64,000 nucleotides of DNA from CBFHTC01 sp965658815 (GTDB lineage: Bacteria > Pseudomonadota > Alphaproteobacteria > Rickettsiales > Rickettsiaceae), in NCBI GenBank assembly GCA_965658815.1, contig CBFHTC010000001.1, positions 1 to 64,000 of the forward strand, in the 5' to 3' direction. The notes beneath the pieces are model-generated. The model was not told the origin of the DNA and made no database searches. It saw nothing but the letters and a program-made list of their open reading frames with translations. The position numbers were made by a program, and so were the translations under genes. This document shows, piece after piece, positions 8,276 through 16,811 of the stretch; the first letter of the stretch is position 1; every line of letters begins with the position of its first letter.

Positions 8276-8761
8276 CTATACCATTGATTGATTAAATATC
8301 TGTAAAATTTTTATTTCTATGTCTCTTTCTAATAACTCAACAATTACAATATCATCTTGTTTTTTGCCTAATAAAGCTTTAGCAATAGGAGTTTTATTGG
8401 ATATCTTATTTTTTTTTACATCACTTTCATAATCTCCAACAATATGATACTGAACAATAGTATCAGTTTCTAAGTTATGTACTTTTACAAAAGATCCAAA
8501 TACAACATGATCTGATTGAGTTGGTCGAGTCATAATGGAGGCTTTATTAAAGATATTATCTAAATATTTAAATCTTGATAATAATCGACTTTGTTTTTCT
8601 TTTGCCGCATGATACTCAGCATTTTCAGACAAATCGCCTAATAGTCTAGCTGAAGCAATTGCTTTAGTAGCCTTAGGAGACTCGATTTCTTTAATATATT
8701 TCATCTCTTTTTTTAAGTCATCATAGCCTTCTTCAGTAATAGGTATTAAATTTATTGACAT
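8276..8761 (-). CDS. greA: Transcription elongation factor GreA
   Basis: Rescues backtracked RNA polymerase by stimulating transcript cleavage. It has the normal length (161 residues): an N-terminal coiled-coil with the acidic tip motif ARLLGDLSENAEYHAAKE (about 42-59), which carries the Asp/Glu pair that reaches the active site, then a C-terminal FKBP-like domain (VVFGSFVKVHN; ISNKTPIAKALLGK). It has its own promoter 23 nt upstream and is followed by the ComM-like gene after 2 nt. Confidence 0.96.
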   Translation of the reverse strand: MSINLIPITEEGYDDLKKEMKYIKEIESPKATKAIASARLLGDLSENAEYHAAKEKQSRLLSRFKYLDNIFNKASIMTRPTQSDHVVFGSFVKVHNLETDTIVQYHIVGDYESDVKKNKISNKTPIAKALLGKKQDDIVIVELLERDIEIKILQIFNQSMV

Positions 8762-8784
8762 TAGTATATATGATTATAAGATAT

Positions 8785-8813
8785 ATTATAACATAAGTTT
8801 TCAGAAAATTCAA
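8785..8813 (-). promoter_or_regulatory. greA promoter
   Basis: Minus strand TTGAAT (8808-8813), 17-nt spacer, TATAAT (8785-8790). The -10 box ends 23 nt before the ATG. Confidence 0.65.
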
Positions 8814-8848
8814 TAAAATAAAATAAATTGATAAATATATTAATTAGA

Positions 8849-8877
8849 TTGATCTTGATCCAATAATAACTTAAAAT
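8849..8877 (+). promoter_or_regulatory. dnaG promoter
   Basis: TTGATC (8849-8854), 17-nt spacer, TAAAAT (8872-8877). The -10 box ends 21 nt before the TTG start of dnaG, which supports that start. Confidence 0.5.
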
Positions 8878-8898
8878 ATATAGACATAAAATAAAATA

Positions 8899-10482
8899 TT
8901 GCAGACAAATAATAATATCTTTGAGGACATACAAAATCAGATTAGCATAATAGATATTATCAGTAAAGTTATCAATTTAAAGAAAAAGGGAAATGAATTT
9001 GCGGGCATATGCCCATTTCATAAAGAAAAATCAGATTCTTTTTTTGTAAATAATACAAAAGGGTTATTTTTTTGTTTTGGGTGCCAGGCAAAAGGCAATA
9101 TGTTTCATTTTGTCTCGAAATACTATAATATACCATTATTTGACGCAGCGAAAAAAATAGCCAATGAATTTAACTTAAATATTCAACTCGATGCTCCAAA
9201 GCAAACGATACCAAAAGAAACATTTTCTATAATGGAAAAAGTAAATAATTTTTTTACATTACAAAGCACCACAGATGAATATAAAGAATTTATAAAAAAA
9301 AGAAATATACTTTCTTCACTCGGATATGCATCATACAATCAATCCTTATATGAATATGCAAAAAAAAATTCTATAGATGTTAACTTTTTGTATGAAGTAG
9401 GGCTTTTATCTTACAATCATCGAAACATATTTTTCAATCGAATCATGTTTCCAATAAGGAATTACAAAAATCACATTATTGGATTTGGCGGAAGAGCGAT
9501 CAATGATACAATAAAGCCAAAATACCTTCATTCAAAAGAAAGCAAACTATTTCATAAGAAATATATCTTATACGGAGAAAATATAGCTTTACAAAAAAAT
9601 CATTTAAGTATCTTTGTAGTTGAAGGATACATCGATTGTATTAAAATGCACGACAGCAAATTTCCAAACACTGTAGCAGTTCTTGGAACATCATTGACAA
9701 TATTTCATATAAATAAGTTATGGAAATACACAAAAGAAATAATATTATTTTTTGATGGTGATATTGCCGGTAAAAATGCATTAAAAAAAACTATTGAGCT
9801 TACGATACCTTATCTAGATATGGGTTCAAAAGAAATTTCTGCAATTATATTAAAAGACAACATTGATCCAGATAATTTTTTAAACCAATACGATTCACAA
9901 AAAATAGATCAATATAAAATCTTTATAGAAGAAATCATATTTATACTATTTGTCGATACATTTAATGAAACAACAGTTAGAAGATCGCAATCAGACATTG
10001 AGAAGCTACTTCAAAAAATGCAAAGTTTTTCTTTAAGAAAAAAAATATTATTTTATATTAATAGAAAAATTTATTCTAAAAAGATGGATATTTCAATAAA
10101 GCCATTAATTCAAGATCACTATTCATACAATAATATTGAGCTCAATATTTTAATTATACTTGGAGTTAAAAGATTTTATGAAAATATAAATTTACAAATT
10201 AAACAAAAAATTTTAAACAATATCTCATTTTCATCAAATTATTTTAATACTTTAAAAGAATTAATTTTACAAAATAAAGAAATTGATTTTTTAAATACGG
10301 AATCTTTAAAGATACTAGAGTTAAAAAACTTGTCAGCCAAAAATAAAATCATGATATATTTAAAAATCATGTTAATCAAAAAAGATTTAGCAAAAGATTC
10401 ATTACCATATAAAGCAAAAATAGAATTATTTAAAGAAATGAATAGTTTATTAGGACTTTTAAATGAAAATAGATTAAAATAA
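8899..10482 (+). CDS. dnaG: DNA primase DnaG
   Basis: Makes RNA primers at the replication fork. The 527-residue protein has the N-terminal CHC2 zinc ribbon (CPFHKEKSDSFF ... FFCFGCQAKGN, about residues 38-68), the catalytic core with IMFPIRN, IGFGGRA and KYLHSKES, and the TOPRIM residues (FVVEGYIDCI; FFDGDIAGKNALKK). The C-terminal helicase-binding domain is short and diverged, so the protein is shorter than the usual ~580-600. Translation is read from a TTG at 8899; no upstream in-frame ATG fits and the promoter spacing agrees. nth follows after 8 nt. Confidence 0.95.
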   Translation: MQTNNNIFEDIQNQISIIDIISKVINLKKKGNEFAGICPFHKEKSDSFFVNNTKGLFFCFGCQAKGNMFHFVSKYYNIPLFDAAKKIANEFNLNIQLDAPKQTIPKETFSIMEKVNNFFTLQSTTDEYKEFIKKRNILSSLGYASYNQSLYEYAKKNSIDVNFLYEVGLLSYNHRNIFFNRIMFPIRNYKNHIIGFGGRAINDTIKPKYLHSKESKLFHKKYILYGENIALQKNHLSIFVVEGYIDCIKMHDSKFPNTVAVLGTSLTIFHINKLWKYTKEIILFFDGDIAGKNALKKTIELTIPYLDMGSKEISAIILKDNIDPDNFLNQYDSQKIDQYKIFIEEIIFILFVDTFNETTVRRSQSDIEKLLQKMQSFSLRKKILFYINRKIYSKKMDISIKPLIQDHYSYNNIELNILIILGVKRFYENINLQIKQKILNNISFSSNYFNTLKELILQNKEIDFLNTESLKILELKNLSAKNKIMIYLKIMLIKKDLAKDSLPYKAKIELFKEMNSLLGLLNENRLK

Positions 10483-10490
10483 AAATAAAA

Positions 10491-11108
10491 ATGAAGATAA
10501 ATGAAATATTTACAAAGTTATCAGATACATTTCCCGCACCCAAGACGGAATTAAAATACTTTAATGCTTTTACTTTAACAATTGCAGTACTATTATCAGC
10601 ACAGAGTACGGATAAACAAGTAAATCAAGTAACCGAACAATTGTTTACAAAAGCGAGAACGCCAAAAGAGTTTTTAAATTTATATGATTTAGAAAATGAG
10701 ATCAAATCTATTGGACTTTATAAGACAAAAGCAAAAAACATTTTATCTTTATGCAAAAAACTTGAAGAAAAGTTTGATGGCAAAATACCAAATAACTTAG
10801 AAGACTTAACATCGTTAGATGGAATTGGCCGAAAATCTGCAAATGTAATTTTAAATACAATTTTTCAACAACCAACGATAGCAGTTGACACTCACGTCAA
10901 CCGAGTCTCAAAGAGATTACATTTAGCAAATGCAAATGATTCAGTGCTTAAGGTCGAGCAGAAGTTACTTGAAAAAGTACCAAATCAATGGAAGAAAGAC
11001 GCTCATCATTATTTAGTATTACATGGTCGCTATATCTGCAAAGCAAGAAATCCTCAATGCGGCAAATGTGTACTTAATACTATATGCCCTTCTTATCAAA
11101 AGAACTAA
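10491..11108 (+). CDS. nth: Endonuclease III (DNA glycosylase/AP lyase)
   Basis: Base-excision repair enzyme removing oxidised pyrimidines. The 205-residue protein is full length. It has the helix-hairpin-helix with catalytic Lys (LDGIGRKSANVILN, about 107-120), the catalytic Asp in AVDTHVNRVSKRL, and the C-terminal 4Fe-4S cluster motif with C-x6-C-x2-C-x5-C spacing (CKARNPQCGKCVLNTIC). It sits 8 nt after dnaG, probably in one transcript, and overlaps the small convergent gene downstream by 4 nt. Confidence 0.96.
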   Translation: MKINEIFTKLSDTFPAPKTELKYFNAFTLTIAVLLSAQSTDKQVNQVTEQLFTKARTPKEFLNLYDLENEIKSIGLYKTKAKNILSLCKKLEEKFDGKIPNNLEDLTSLDGIGRKSANVILNTIFQQPTIAVDTHVNRVSKRLHLANANDSVLKVEQKLLEKVPNQWKKDAHHYLVLHGRYICKARNPQCGKCVLNTICPSYQKN

Positions 11109-11338
11109 TCTTCTTCATTTTTACGCATTTCACATAGATAATCTGATACTATTTGTTTAATATTTGATTTTAAAAAAGCCTGAGTACAATAGATGTGATT
11201 TTTTAAAGAGTTTAAATTTTTTAAAATCATAGCTAAAGACTTTATGATATATAATTGTTTTTTATAATCATCTGCTTTTAAGTCAATAAACTGAACCTCT
11301 TCTAAGAAAAGTTTGTATATAATTTTATCTAAACTCAT
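11105..11338 (-). CDS. Small hypothetical protein
   Basis: A 77-residue, probably all-helical, Lys/Leu-rich protein with no recognised domain and no signal or membrane segment. It occupies the whole gap between nth (4-nt 3' overlap) and the start of the secretin gene and has an ATG start, which supports it being real. The function cannot be inferred. Confidence 0.5.
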   Translation of the reverse strand: MSLDKIIYKLFLEEVQFIDLKADDYKKQLYIIKSLAMILKNLNSLKNHIYCTQAFLKSNIKQIVSDYLCEMRKNEED

Positions 11339-11453
11339 ATTAACTTACATTATAATAACTTACTATATTAAATAATACAATGTTCGCTAAGAAGATATAC
11401 AAAAAATATTAAAAATAATTTCCTTTTAATAAAAAAAAAAATATTATTATGAT

Positions 11454-12863
11454 ATGAAAAAATTAGTATTAATACTAGGATGCATCTTTAGTGCCGAAGT
11501 AAAAAAAATAAATGATAATAATTTTATTATTAAAAGTAATATAAAAGATCAAGTCGTACAAGAAGAACAAATGCTACAATACTCATTAAATGTAAGAAAT
11601 ATCTCTTTAAATGAGTTAGCAAAAATTTTAACAAAGACTTTAAATAAAAAAATTATCAATTTATTTTCATCCGATTTAAGAATTTCTATTAACTTAGAAA
11701 ACTCAAATGAGACTGAGATTATTGATGAATTAGTAAATCAATTTAGTATTGGATTTATAAAAACTCAAGAAGGTTACAAGATATACCCTCCACAATTAAT
11801 ATCACGAGTATTTCCAATCTATTATCATGGATTTGAAAGAAACGGAAATAATAGCTCAAGCGGACAACAAAGAGCAGGAAGCGGAAGTGGTTCATCAAAT
11901 GTAAACACAAAATATAAAGATCAGTTTTGGCAAGACTTAAAAAGTGAAATATCACTTTTGGTAAATAGAAAAGAAAATGAAGAATTTTTTATTAATACAA
12001 CTTCAAAACATATCACAATTAAAGGTATGCCAAAGACACTATATAATGCAGAAAAAATAATTAATAAAATTAATGAAAATTATAAATATCAAATTATATT
12101 AGAGGGTCATATCATTCAGTTTACTCATACTAAATCAAATAATTTTAATATAAATTGGACAAAGATATTTAATGACTCAAAAGAAACCAATTTTATACAA
12201 GATTTGAAAGAGACTATTTCTAATTACAATTCTTTGGGTAACGCTTTAACTAACCTTCTCAAACTATCCTCACAGCATGGAAAAGTTGCGATACTGTCTT
12301 CTCCAAGAATATCGATGTTTAATAATCAAAAAAGTATATTGCAATTTGGAAAATCGACTAAAGAGTTACAACAACTAACAATCGATAAAAGTAGTAACCA
12401 AGATGGAAATACAAACAGCCCTATATCAGAAAAGATTAAATATGAATTACAAGATGTGTTTTTAGGAATTATCTTCTCAGCATCAGCAAATATAATCAAT
12501 CAAAACGAAGTCATTTTACATATTCACCCAATGATATCCACAGATACATCAGAGAAAGCAAGCGCCTCTGTTGATGGACTAACAGGACCAGGAAAAATTG
12601 AAATTCCATTTAAAACAATTGATCAAAAGCAATCAGACAGCATTATTAAAGCAAATAACAACGATATAATAATTATTGGAGGACTTACAAATACGACAAA
12701 ATTTCTCATTACAACTTACTCTAACATTTTTGAATATTTCTTACCATTTCTTAGATCAAAAGAAGTAAGACATCGTAAAGAAGAGTTGATTATTTTAATA
12801 AAAGTCAATATATTTGAAAACCTTAACTTAGATACTCAAAGCAACGAGACATTTATGCTTTAA
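11454..12863 (+). CDS. MshL/PilQ-like outer-membrane secretin
   Basis: A 469-residue protein with a short hydrophobic N-terminus compatible with a signal peptide. It has a secretin N-terminal (STN-like) domain (LSLNVRNISLNELAKIL type pattern, about 43-60) and a Gly/Ser-rich linker after SRVFPIYYHGFERNG. Next comes an N1-type domain starting KYKDQFWQDLKSEI (the MshL family has FWxELE at this place) and a C-terminal secretin barrel domain (AILSSPRISMFNNQKSIL; VFLGIIFSASANII; NNNDIIIIGGL; RHRKEELIILIKV). Secretins are outer-membrane channels of type II secretion or type IV pili. No pilin, ATPase or inner-membrane platform gene is in this window. Its 3' end is partly duplicated downstream. Confidence 0.82.
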   Translation: MKKLVLILGCIFSAEVKKINDNNFIIKSNIKDQVVQEEQMLQYSLNVRNISLNELAKILTKTLNKKIINLFSSDLRISINLENSNETEIIDELVNQFSIGFIKTQEGYKIYPPQLISRVFPIYYHGFERNGNNSSSGQQRAGSGSGSSNVNTKYKDQFWQDLKSEISLLVNRKENEEFFINTTSKHITIKGMPKTLYNAEKIINKINENYKYQIILEGHIIQFTHTKSNNFNINWTKIFNDSKETNFIQDLKETISNYNSLGNALTNLLKLSSQHGKVAILSSPRISMFNNQKSILQFGKSTKELQQLTIDKSSNQDGNTNSPISEKIKYELQDVFLGIIFSASANIINQNEVILHIHPMISTDTSEKASASVDGLTGPGKIEIPFKTIDQKQSDSIIKANNNDIIIIGGLTNTTKFLITTYSNIFEYFLPFLRSKEVRHRKEELIILIKVNIFENLNLDTQSNETFML

Positions 12864-13033
12864 AATGACTTATTAAATGCATATGAAAATGATCGACTTC
12901 TTAGCCATGATTTTTTTCAGTATTAGAATAAATCTGATATCCTTTTATTAAGTCAGTACTATTAATAATACTGTTAATTGTATGAAAAAAATCTAGTATT
13001 TCCTCCTGAGGCGCATTTTCCATCATATGATGA
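12807..13033. repeat. 227-nt direct repeat, left copy
   Basis: Matches 14652-14878 over its full 227 nt without length change and with about a dozen substitutions. It contains the last ~19 codons of the secretin gene and the last ~60 codons of the HIT gene (minus strand). Together the two copies bracket the photolyase gene. Confidence 0.93.
12853..13033 (-). pseudogene. HIT-protein gene fragment (decayed)
   Basis: A copy of the C-terminal ~60 codons of the HIT gene found intact at 14698-15042. The reading frame has no length change, but the Gln codon in the HGQE motif has become a stop (TTA on the plus strand at 12901-12903). It has no start or N-terminal half. It arose from the duplication that accompanied insertion of the photolyase segment. 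Confidence 0.85.
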
Positions 13034-13229
13034 CAGCATATAGTCTACCTGATCTATCTTTGCTAATATCGCTAATTGATAAAGATCAAGATACTGGTTT
13101 ATCTTATGTAAGGTGATTAATAAATGTATATACGGTGATTATCATTTTAGTATATGGATTAAAGATCGCAAAGAAGGATAAAAAGAATTTAAATCTTATA
13201 TTCTACTAATAGAAAATAGAATGGATTAT
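13034..13229. other. Non-coding stretch left of photolyase
   Basis: About 196 nt between the left repeat and the photolyase promoter, with no convincing reading frame, tRNA or known element. Short open stretches such as SLLISLIDKDQDTGLSYV can be translated but are too short to assign. It belongs to the inserted, non-duplicated DNA and may be a remnant of donor sequence. Confidence 0.5.
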
Positions 13230-13258
13230 TTGACTTTTGAGTATTTTTATTATATATC
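13230..13258 (+). promoter_or_regulatory. Photolyase promoter candidate
   Basis: TTGACT (13230-13235), 17-nt spacer, TATATC (13253-13258). The -10 box ends 20 nt before ATG 13279. The same box pair is seen in front of lepB. Confidence 0.45.
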
Positions 13259-13278
13259 ATTATATATATTTTTATAAA

Positions 13279-14640
13279 ATGAAAGAAATATCAGTATATT
13301 GGTTTCGTCAAGATTTAAGACAACTAGATAATATTGCTTTATTTGAAGCTGGAAAAGAAGAGAATGTAATAATAGTCTTTTCTCTATTTGATTATGCTCC
13401 TGATGAGTTTGCTTTAGGTAAGAATAGTAAATTATGGTTATATCACTCTTTAAAAAGTTTAAATAAAAGTTTAAATAATAAAATCAATTTTTCTTCAAAA
13501 AATATTATTGATATTATAAATGAATTGAGCAAAAAGTTTTTAATTAAGAAAATTTTTATGAATAAGTGTTTTGAAGATTATAATATAAATATTGTTGATA
13601 AGTTAAAAAAATCTTGTGAGGAAACTAAAATAGAAGTTATAGAAAAGAATTCTTGTTATATTTGGGAGCCTGGAGATATTAAAAAGAATGATGGTACTTT
13701 CTTTAAGGTATATACTCCTTTTAAGAATCATGTTTATCAAAAAAATGTTCGTAAAGTGGTTTCAAGACCTAAGTTTAATAATCTTATAAAATATAATGAA
13801 TTAAAATTAGAAAATTTATTTTCTTATAAAGATGATATTGCTAATTGGGAGATAGGAGAGGATGCTGCTTTAAAAAAATTTGATAATTTTATCAAAAATG
13901 GTTTAAGTAATTATAAAATAGGTCGCGATTTCCCGGCTAGTAATCATACATCGAGATTATCGCCTAATATGCATTGGGGAGAAATATCTCCTGTATATAT
14001 TTGGCATAAAGTAAAAGAGTTAAATTTGATGAAATCAGATTTAGATCATTTTATAAGTGAAGTCGTATGGAGGGAGTTTTCTGTTTATCTTCTGTTTCAT
14101 GTTCCAAATTTTCATACGGAAAATTTCAAAAAAGAATATGATAAGTTTTTATGGAAAAAAGATATGCAATTATTTGAGAAATGGCGAGATGGTATTACGG
14201 GAATTCCGATAGTTGACGCTGGAATGAGGCAGTTAAAAAAAGAGGGATATATTCATAATAGAGTGCGTATGATTGTAGCTTCTTTTCTAGTGAAAAATTT
14301 AATGATACATTGGCATTTAGGAAGGGATATATTTTGGGAATATTTATTTGATGCTGATTTAGGTAGTAATAGTTTTGGTTGGCAATGGGTTGCTGGATCT
14401 GGCGCTGATGCCGCTCCGTATTTTCGTATTTTTAATCCGGTGCTGCAGGGAAAAAAATTTGATCCAAAAGGAGAGTATACTCGTAAATTTGTGCCGGAGT
14501 TGAAAAATGTTCCTGATCAATATTTATTTAGTCCTTGGGAGTGGAATGGCGTTGTGAAAAATTATCCAAAACCTATTGTATGTTTAAGTGAGTCAAGAAA
14601 AGAGGCTTTGAGGGCTTATGATATGATTAGGGCTAAGTGA
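13279..14640 (+). CDS. phrB: Deoxyribodipyrimidine photolyase
   Basis: Light-driven repair of cyclobutane pyrimidine dimers, using FAD. The 453 residues start at VYWFRQDLRQLDN of the N-terminal alpha/beta antenna domain. The C-terminal FAD domain has the class I signature: WREF at about 275, then HNRVRMIVASFLVKNL, DADLGSNSFGWQWVAGSGAD and PYFRIFNPVLQGKKFDP. An in-frame TTG 42 nt further upstream exists, but the ATG gives the normal N-terminus. Base use differs from the neighbours: the coding strand is rich in T and G and uses more G-ending codons, whereas other plus-strand genes here are A-rich. With the flanking repeats this points to acquisition from elsewhere. Confidence 0.95.
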   Translation: MKEISVYWFRQDLRQLDNIALFEAGKEENVIIVFSLFDYAPDEFALGKNSKLWLYHSLKSLNKSLNNKINFSSKNIIDIINELSKKFLIKKIFMNKCFEDYNINIVDKLKKSCEETKIEVIEKNSCYIWEPGDIKKNDGTFFKVYTPFKNHVYQKNVRKVVSRPKFNNLIKYNELKLENLFSYKDDIANWEIGEDAALKKFDNFIKNGLSNYKIGRDFPASNHTSRLSPNMHWGEISPVYIWHKVKELNLMKSDLDHFISEVVWREFSVYLLFHVPNFHTENFKKEYDKFLWKKDMQLFEKWRDGITGIPIVDAGMRQLKKEGYIHNRVRMIVASFLVKNLMIHWHLGRDIFWEYLFDADLGSNSFGWQWVAGSGADAAPYFRIFNPVLQGKKFDPKGEYTRKFVPELKNVPDQYLFSPWEWNGVVKNYPKPIVCLSESRKEALRAYDMIRAK

Positions 14641-14651
14641 TTTTTAGGCTA

Positions 14652-14878
14652 AATATATTTGAAAACCTTAACTTAGATACTCAAAGCAACGAGACATTTA
14701 TACTTTAAAATGACTTATTAAATGCATATGAAAATGATCAACCTCTTGGCCATGATTTTTTTCAGTATTAGAATAAATCTGATATCCTTTTATTAAATCA
14801 GTACTATTAATAATACTGTTAATTGTATAAAAAAAATCTAGTATTTCCTCCTGAGGCGCACTTCCCATCATATGATGA
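14652..14878. repeat. 227-nt direct repeat, right copy
   Basis: Partner of 12807-13033. It carries a fragment of the secretin 3' end followed by the genuine 3' end of the HIT gene. The secretin fragment ends in ATACTT where the intact gene has ATGCTT. Confidence 0.93.
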
Positions 14879-15042
14879 AAGTTAATATAACTTTCTTTAG
14901 GCAACACCAATAAATGAGTTTTAAATTTAGGAGTTATATCAAAGATAACTAAAGTGTGTTTTGTTTCTTTATATTTTTTACAAGGAGCCTGGCCATCGAT
15001 GATTTCTCGAAAAATGTTTGTATAATCATATTCTATCTTCAT
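14698..15042 (-). CDS. HIT-family nucleotide-binding protein
   Basis: A 114-residue protein of the histidine-triad superfamily, which hydrolyse nucleotide phosphoramidates and related substrates. The triad HFHMH (about 105-109) is intact and preceded by EKNHGQEVD. The N-terminal half has the usual KYKETKHTLVIFDITPKFKTH strand pattern (about 23-43). Its end overlapped the secretin gene before the photolyase insertion separated them. A TATAAT (15068-15073 on the minus strand) lies 25 nt before the ATG. Confidence 0.88.
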   Translation of the reverse strand: MKIEYDYTNIFREIIDGQAPCKKYKETKHTLVIFDITPKFKTHLLVLPKESYINFHHMMGSAPQEEILDFFYTINSIINSTDLIKGYQIYSNTEKNHGQEVDHFHMHLISHFKV

Positions 15043-15099
15043 AACCTTTAAAACTTTTTGAGATAATATTATATAATTCTTAAGGAGATATCAACTAAA

Positions 15100-15690
15100 T
15101 TATATTAAATCTAAGATATTTTTATAAGGATATGATTTTTTATGGTGAGATAAGGTACAAAATTCATTTTGAATGGTGTCGAAGACGGTATTTGCATCAA
15201 AAAGATATTTTCTATTAACAGTGATATCATTAATTTTAATATATTGATTGGTAAATATAATAAGTAACTCATTGCATAATAAATCATCTTGAATAATAAA
15301 TAAAGTATTGTTGTCATATTCATATTGCATCATACCTTTTGTATAGATTATTAAATCATGAGCTTTCATCACATCAGTATATAAAGAAAAGTGTTGTTTA
15401 AAAAATACACTCTTATCATTAAATAATGCAAATGGAGGTTCTTTTGATATTAAATTATCAATGAAAATATATTTATAATCTTTAAAGTTAAAATCTTCAT
15501 CATAGAATAAGTAATTTGCATAAAAAGTTTTTTCAAACAAGAGATTAATTGATATTTGATATTTATCATTAGCAATAGATAGAAATGAAATTAATTTATA
15601 ATCCTCCTTAAAGGCACTACAAAATAAATTATATAATAAGATAGAATAATAGCAGAGAGCAAAGTAAAATATAAATCTGATTTTTATCAT
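15100..15690 (-). CDS. Hypothetical exported protein
   Basis: A 196-residue protein with an N-terminal hydrophobic segment (MIKIRFIFYFALCYYSILLY) typical of a signal peptide or anchor, then a soluble domain rich in Phe, Tyr and beta-like strands. I chose the ATG at 15690; an upstream in-frame start at 15729 would add 13 residues in front of the signal. The size and strand-rich pattern are compatible with a LolA-like periplasmic carrier, but no decisive motif was seen, so no function is assigned. It is divergent from lepB. Confidence 0.55.
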   Translation of the reverse strand: MIKIRFIFYFALCYYSILLYNLFCSAFKEDYKLISFLSIANDKYQISINLLFEKTFYANYLFYDEDFNFKDYKYIFIDNLISKEPPFALFNDKSVFFKQHFSLYTDVMKAHDLIIYTKGMMQYEYDNNTLFIIQDDLLCNELLIIFTNQYIKINDITVNRKYLFDANTVFDTIQNEFCTLSHHKKSYPYKNILDLI

Positions 15691-15741
15691 ATAATAATTA
15701 TACAGACTGAAACAATTGTTGCAAAACAAATAAGAGAATTA

Positions 15742-15770
15742 TTGACTAATAAAAGATTACATGATATATC
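15742..15770 (+). promoter_or_regulatory. lepB promoter candidate
   Basis: TTGACT (15742-15747), 17-nt spacer, TATATC (15765-15770), ending 25 nt before ATG 15796. The TTG at 15742 that opens the longer reading frame is thus more likely a -35 box than a start codon. Confidence 0.5.
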
Positions 15771-15795
15771 TAATTGTATATTTAATTATTTTATT

Positions 15796-16749
15796 ATGAT
15801 AAGAAAACTTTCTGCCTGGGTGTTTTCCACTCCAATGATAATATTTTTTATAAACTTTATTGTTGAACCTCCAATAATTCCAACAACTTCAATGTTTCCA
15901 ACAATAAAGCCATCTCAAATGTTTATATCGAAAAAATTTGCATATGGATACAATACTTATTCTTTTACTCATCTAAATTATATAATAAGACTTATTACAA
16001 AGGATAATCCCAGGTTATTTACTTCTAAGATCATAAATGATAATCTCAAGTTATTTGATTCTAAGATCATAAATGGTAATCTCAAGTTATTTGATTCTGA
16101 CTTTCAATTCAGTAAACCAAATAGAGGAGATATTATACAGTTTGCCTTTGTCCCCGAGGAATTACAAATATCATTGCAAGAGAAATCTAGAATACAAATC
16201 TATTATTGTAAAAGAGTAATAGCGATACCTGGTGATAAAATTTCTATAAGAAATAATCTAATACATATTAATGGTGAGCCAATCGAGCGAAGATTAGTGT
16301 GTAAAAATAAAAAATTTTATGATCACTATGGAAATTCGTTTTTTGCAGATCTATACGAAGAAGAAAATAATAATAAGAAATATAATATTATTTTCAATAC
16401 AGATATAGATTATGAAATGAACTTTGATGAAATTGAGTTAACAAAAGACGAATATTTCTGTATGGGAGACAATAGAACAGGTAGCTATGATTCAAGATTT
16501 TTTGGTCCGATTAAAGGAGACCACATTACAGGAAAGATTGATACTAGATTAGCAGACTTCACCACTCCAATACATAAATACTTATATCTCATGTTTCCTG
16601 AAGTAATCGCATTTCTGTTAGTTAATCCTATTGCATGGATTATATTAGCCTCTTTTATTCCTGATAGAAAATTGAGGAAAGTTATACTAACTTTAATAAT
16701 ATTATTTATCATTTTTAGCATTATATTGACATTTGGATCTATAATATAA
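15796..16749 (+). CDS. lepB: Signal peptidase I (LepB)
   Basis: Inner-membrane serine protease that removes signal peptides after export. It has an N-terminal membrane segment (about 9-25), the catalytic Ser in PTTSMFPTI (about 31-39), the catalytic Lys in YYCKRVIAIPGDKI and the family box FCMGDNRTGSYDSRFFGPI. Two extra hydrophobic segments lie at the C-terminus (about 268-315), which is unusual for the enzyme. Between the catalytic Ser and the substrate-binding region is a tandem 12-residue repeat (KIINDNLKLFDS), giving a local insertion of about 30 residues. Length 317 residues from the ATG. Confidence 0.94.
   Translation: MIRKLSAWVFSTPMIIFFINFIVEPPIIPTTSMFPTIKPSQMFISKKFAYGYNTYSFTHLNYIIRLITKDNPRLFTSKIINDNLKLFDSKIINGNLKLFDSDFQFSKPNRGDIIQFAFVPEELQISLQEKSRIQIYYCKRVIAIPGDKISIRNNLIHINGEPIERRLVCKNKKFYDHYGNSFFADLYEEENNNKKYNIIFNTDIDYEMNFDEIELTKDEYFCMGDNRTGSYDSRFFGPIKGDHITGKIDTRLADFTTPIHKYLYLMFPEVIAFLLVNPIAWIILASFIPDRKLRKVILTLIILFIIFSIILTFGSII
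16003..16098 (+). repeat. Internal 36-nt tandem repeat in lepB
   Basis: Two near-identical 36-nt units (16027-16062 and 16063-16098, one difference noticed) preceded by a diverged partial unit from about 16003. The frame is kept, so each unit adds 12 residues (KIINxNLKLFDS). Confidence 0.9.
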
Positions 16750-16760
16750 TTGAATTTCTA

Positions 16761-16788
16761 TTGCATAAAAATTTTATTATGCTAAAAT
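16761..16788 (+). promoter_or_regulatory. ssb promoter
   Basis: TTGCAT (16761-16766), 16-nt spacer, TAAAAT (16783-16788). The -10 box ends 23 nt before the ATG. Confidence 0.6.
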
Positions 16789-16811
16789 GTATCGAATAAA
16801 CAAAAAATCAA

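Noticed and set aside
13237..13278. Longer photolyase starting at a TTG
   Set aside because: The extra residues are not part of the family N-terminus and the candidate promoter overlaps this region; ATG 13279 fits.
12807..14878. Insertion sequence or integron carrying the photolyase
   Set aside because: No transposase, integrase, terminal inverted repeats or short target duplication were found; the flanks are duplicated host sequence.
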